Positions 63,425 to 64,000 of a DNA stretch of 64,000 nucleotides are shown piece by piece. How positions within the stretch are numbered: the stretch's first letter is position 1; every line of letters begins with the position of its first letter. Under the pieces are notes generated by a model that made no database searches, was not told the DNA's origin, and worked only from the letters and a program-made list of their open reading frames with translations. The position numbers were made by a program, and so were the translations under genes. The DNA is from Macquaria australasica. Its lineage: Eukaryota > Chordata > Actinopteri > Centrarchiformes > Percichthyidae. The DNA is taken from NCBI GenBank assembly GCA_005408345.1, contig SEMN01001367.1, positions 1-64,000 on the forward strand, read 5' to 3'.

Positions 63425-64000
63425 GATGGCAGATTATACTGAGAAGAGAAGAAGACACAAAACAAATCTCTCTAACTCTGTCCAAACAATAAGAGATATT
63501 TAGCTAAACTTTGACAGCATAGGAACAAACGTCACACCAAACCCTATTCAAAATGTTGTCGTTGTTGTTGAGTAGCTTTTTTTTTTTTGGCAACGTACAA
63601 CCTCATACAGTATGAATATAAAGTCAAACAATTCTCAACACTTGACAGAATAAGGGACAAGTACAAATTAAAGTAACATGTTTAAAGTCTTGCTTGCCGG
63701 CCGGTTTATGGGCAGAATCCATCAGGAGACCACAATAGGCCCCCCACACCACGTCCTACCTGATCCCTTTACAGCAAGGATGAGTTGTAAACTGATGCTT
63801 GCTTGCTCATGGTGGGAACTGTTGGGTCTCTGTAAATATAAAGAGTCGGTCTAGACTTGCTCTATTCGAAAAAGTGCCCTGAGATAACTTTGTTATGATA
63901 TGGCGCTATATAAATAAAACTGAATTGAATTGAATCTGTTGATGTTGGTGATAACGTTAGATCTCAAACTGACTGACACGAGCCGCTCGCTCGCCCGCCC
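63425..64000. other. mthfr 5' flank or 5' UTR region
   Basis: Holds an L2 tail insertion (63800-63935) and a CG-rich last 25 bases that may be the edge of a promoter CpG island. No start site can be fixed. Confidence 0.4.
63800..63935 (+). mobile_element. L2 tail insertion upstream of mthfr
   Basis: 'gcttgctcatggtgggaact', 'gttgggtctctgtaaatata', and the 'gaattgaattgaat' end are the same 3' terminus as the LINE at 16752-20085; a 5'-truncated insertion of about 135 bases. Confidence 0.88.

Overview
The window is typical ray-finned (teleost) fish nuclear DNA. Two vertebrate genes with their introns sit at the right-hand end, and about 43 kb of dense, nested fish transposons lies to the left. 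The transposon families (DIRS, KDZ/Zisupton-like, Rex1/L2/Nimb/RTE LINEs, Tc1, tRNA-SINE, retroviral LTR, tyrosine-recombinase element) are a teleost-style mix. Species cannot be told from sequence alone.

Layout. 2.05-6.6 kb: a structurally complete DIRS retrotransposon with inverted terminal repeats, an internal complementary region, an RT/RNase H ORF and a tyrosine recombinase ORF. 7.2-16.7 kb: a decayed multi-exon gene of the KDZ (Zisupton-type) transposase superfamily, with two zinc-finger-like exons, two cysteine clusters and a core containing a DRFH-type motif. It is split by a Rex1-like LINE and a small TIR element. 16.75-20.1 kb: an L2-type LINE with a hairpin 5' end and a copy of its own tail inserted in it. 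20.7-22 kb: a Tc1 element with an intact transposase ORF but only one TIR found. 22.1-25.6 kb: a second Rex1-like LINE. 25.6-29.5 kb: a Nimb/I-type LINE with RNase H and a 40-bp micro-inversion. 29.8-36.2 kb: exon fragments of integrase-like genes, a retroviral LTR with tRNA-Ser primer site and truncated gag start, an RTE fragment and a tRNA-SINE.

38-42.7 kb is a GC-rich island. It holds a six-exon, minus-strand tyrosine-recombinase gene (Crypton-like) with a zinc-finger N-terminus. All splice sites are intact and only two single-nucleotide-scale frame breaks are visible. It lies between ~83-bp inverted repeats and is flanked by a 134-bp tandem array on one side and duplicated segments on the other. 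This is the most unusual object in the window.

43.55-49.65 kb: exons 3-10 of a GLUT1-type glucose transporter (slc2a1) on the plus strand. Exons 1-2 were not found, so the transposon-rich region may be its large upstream intron. 56.95-63.42 kb: the complete coding region of mthfr (11 coding exons, 658 codons) on the minus strand, tail-to-tail with slc2a1. The 5' flank of mthfr runs to a CG-rich window end. The two host genes are not functionally linked; the rest is mobile DNA and its debris.
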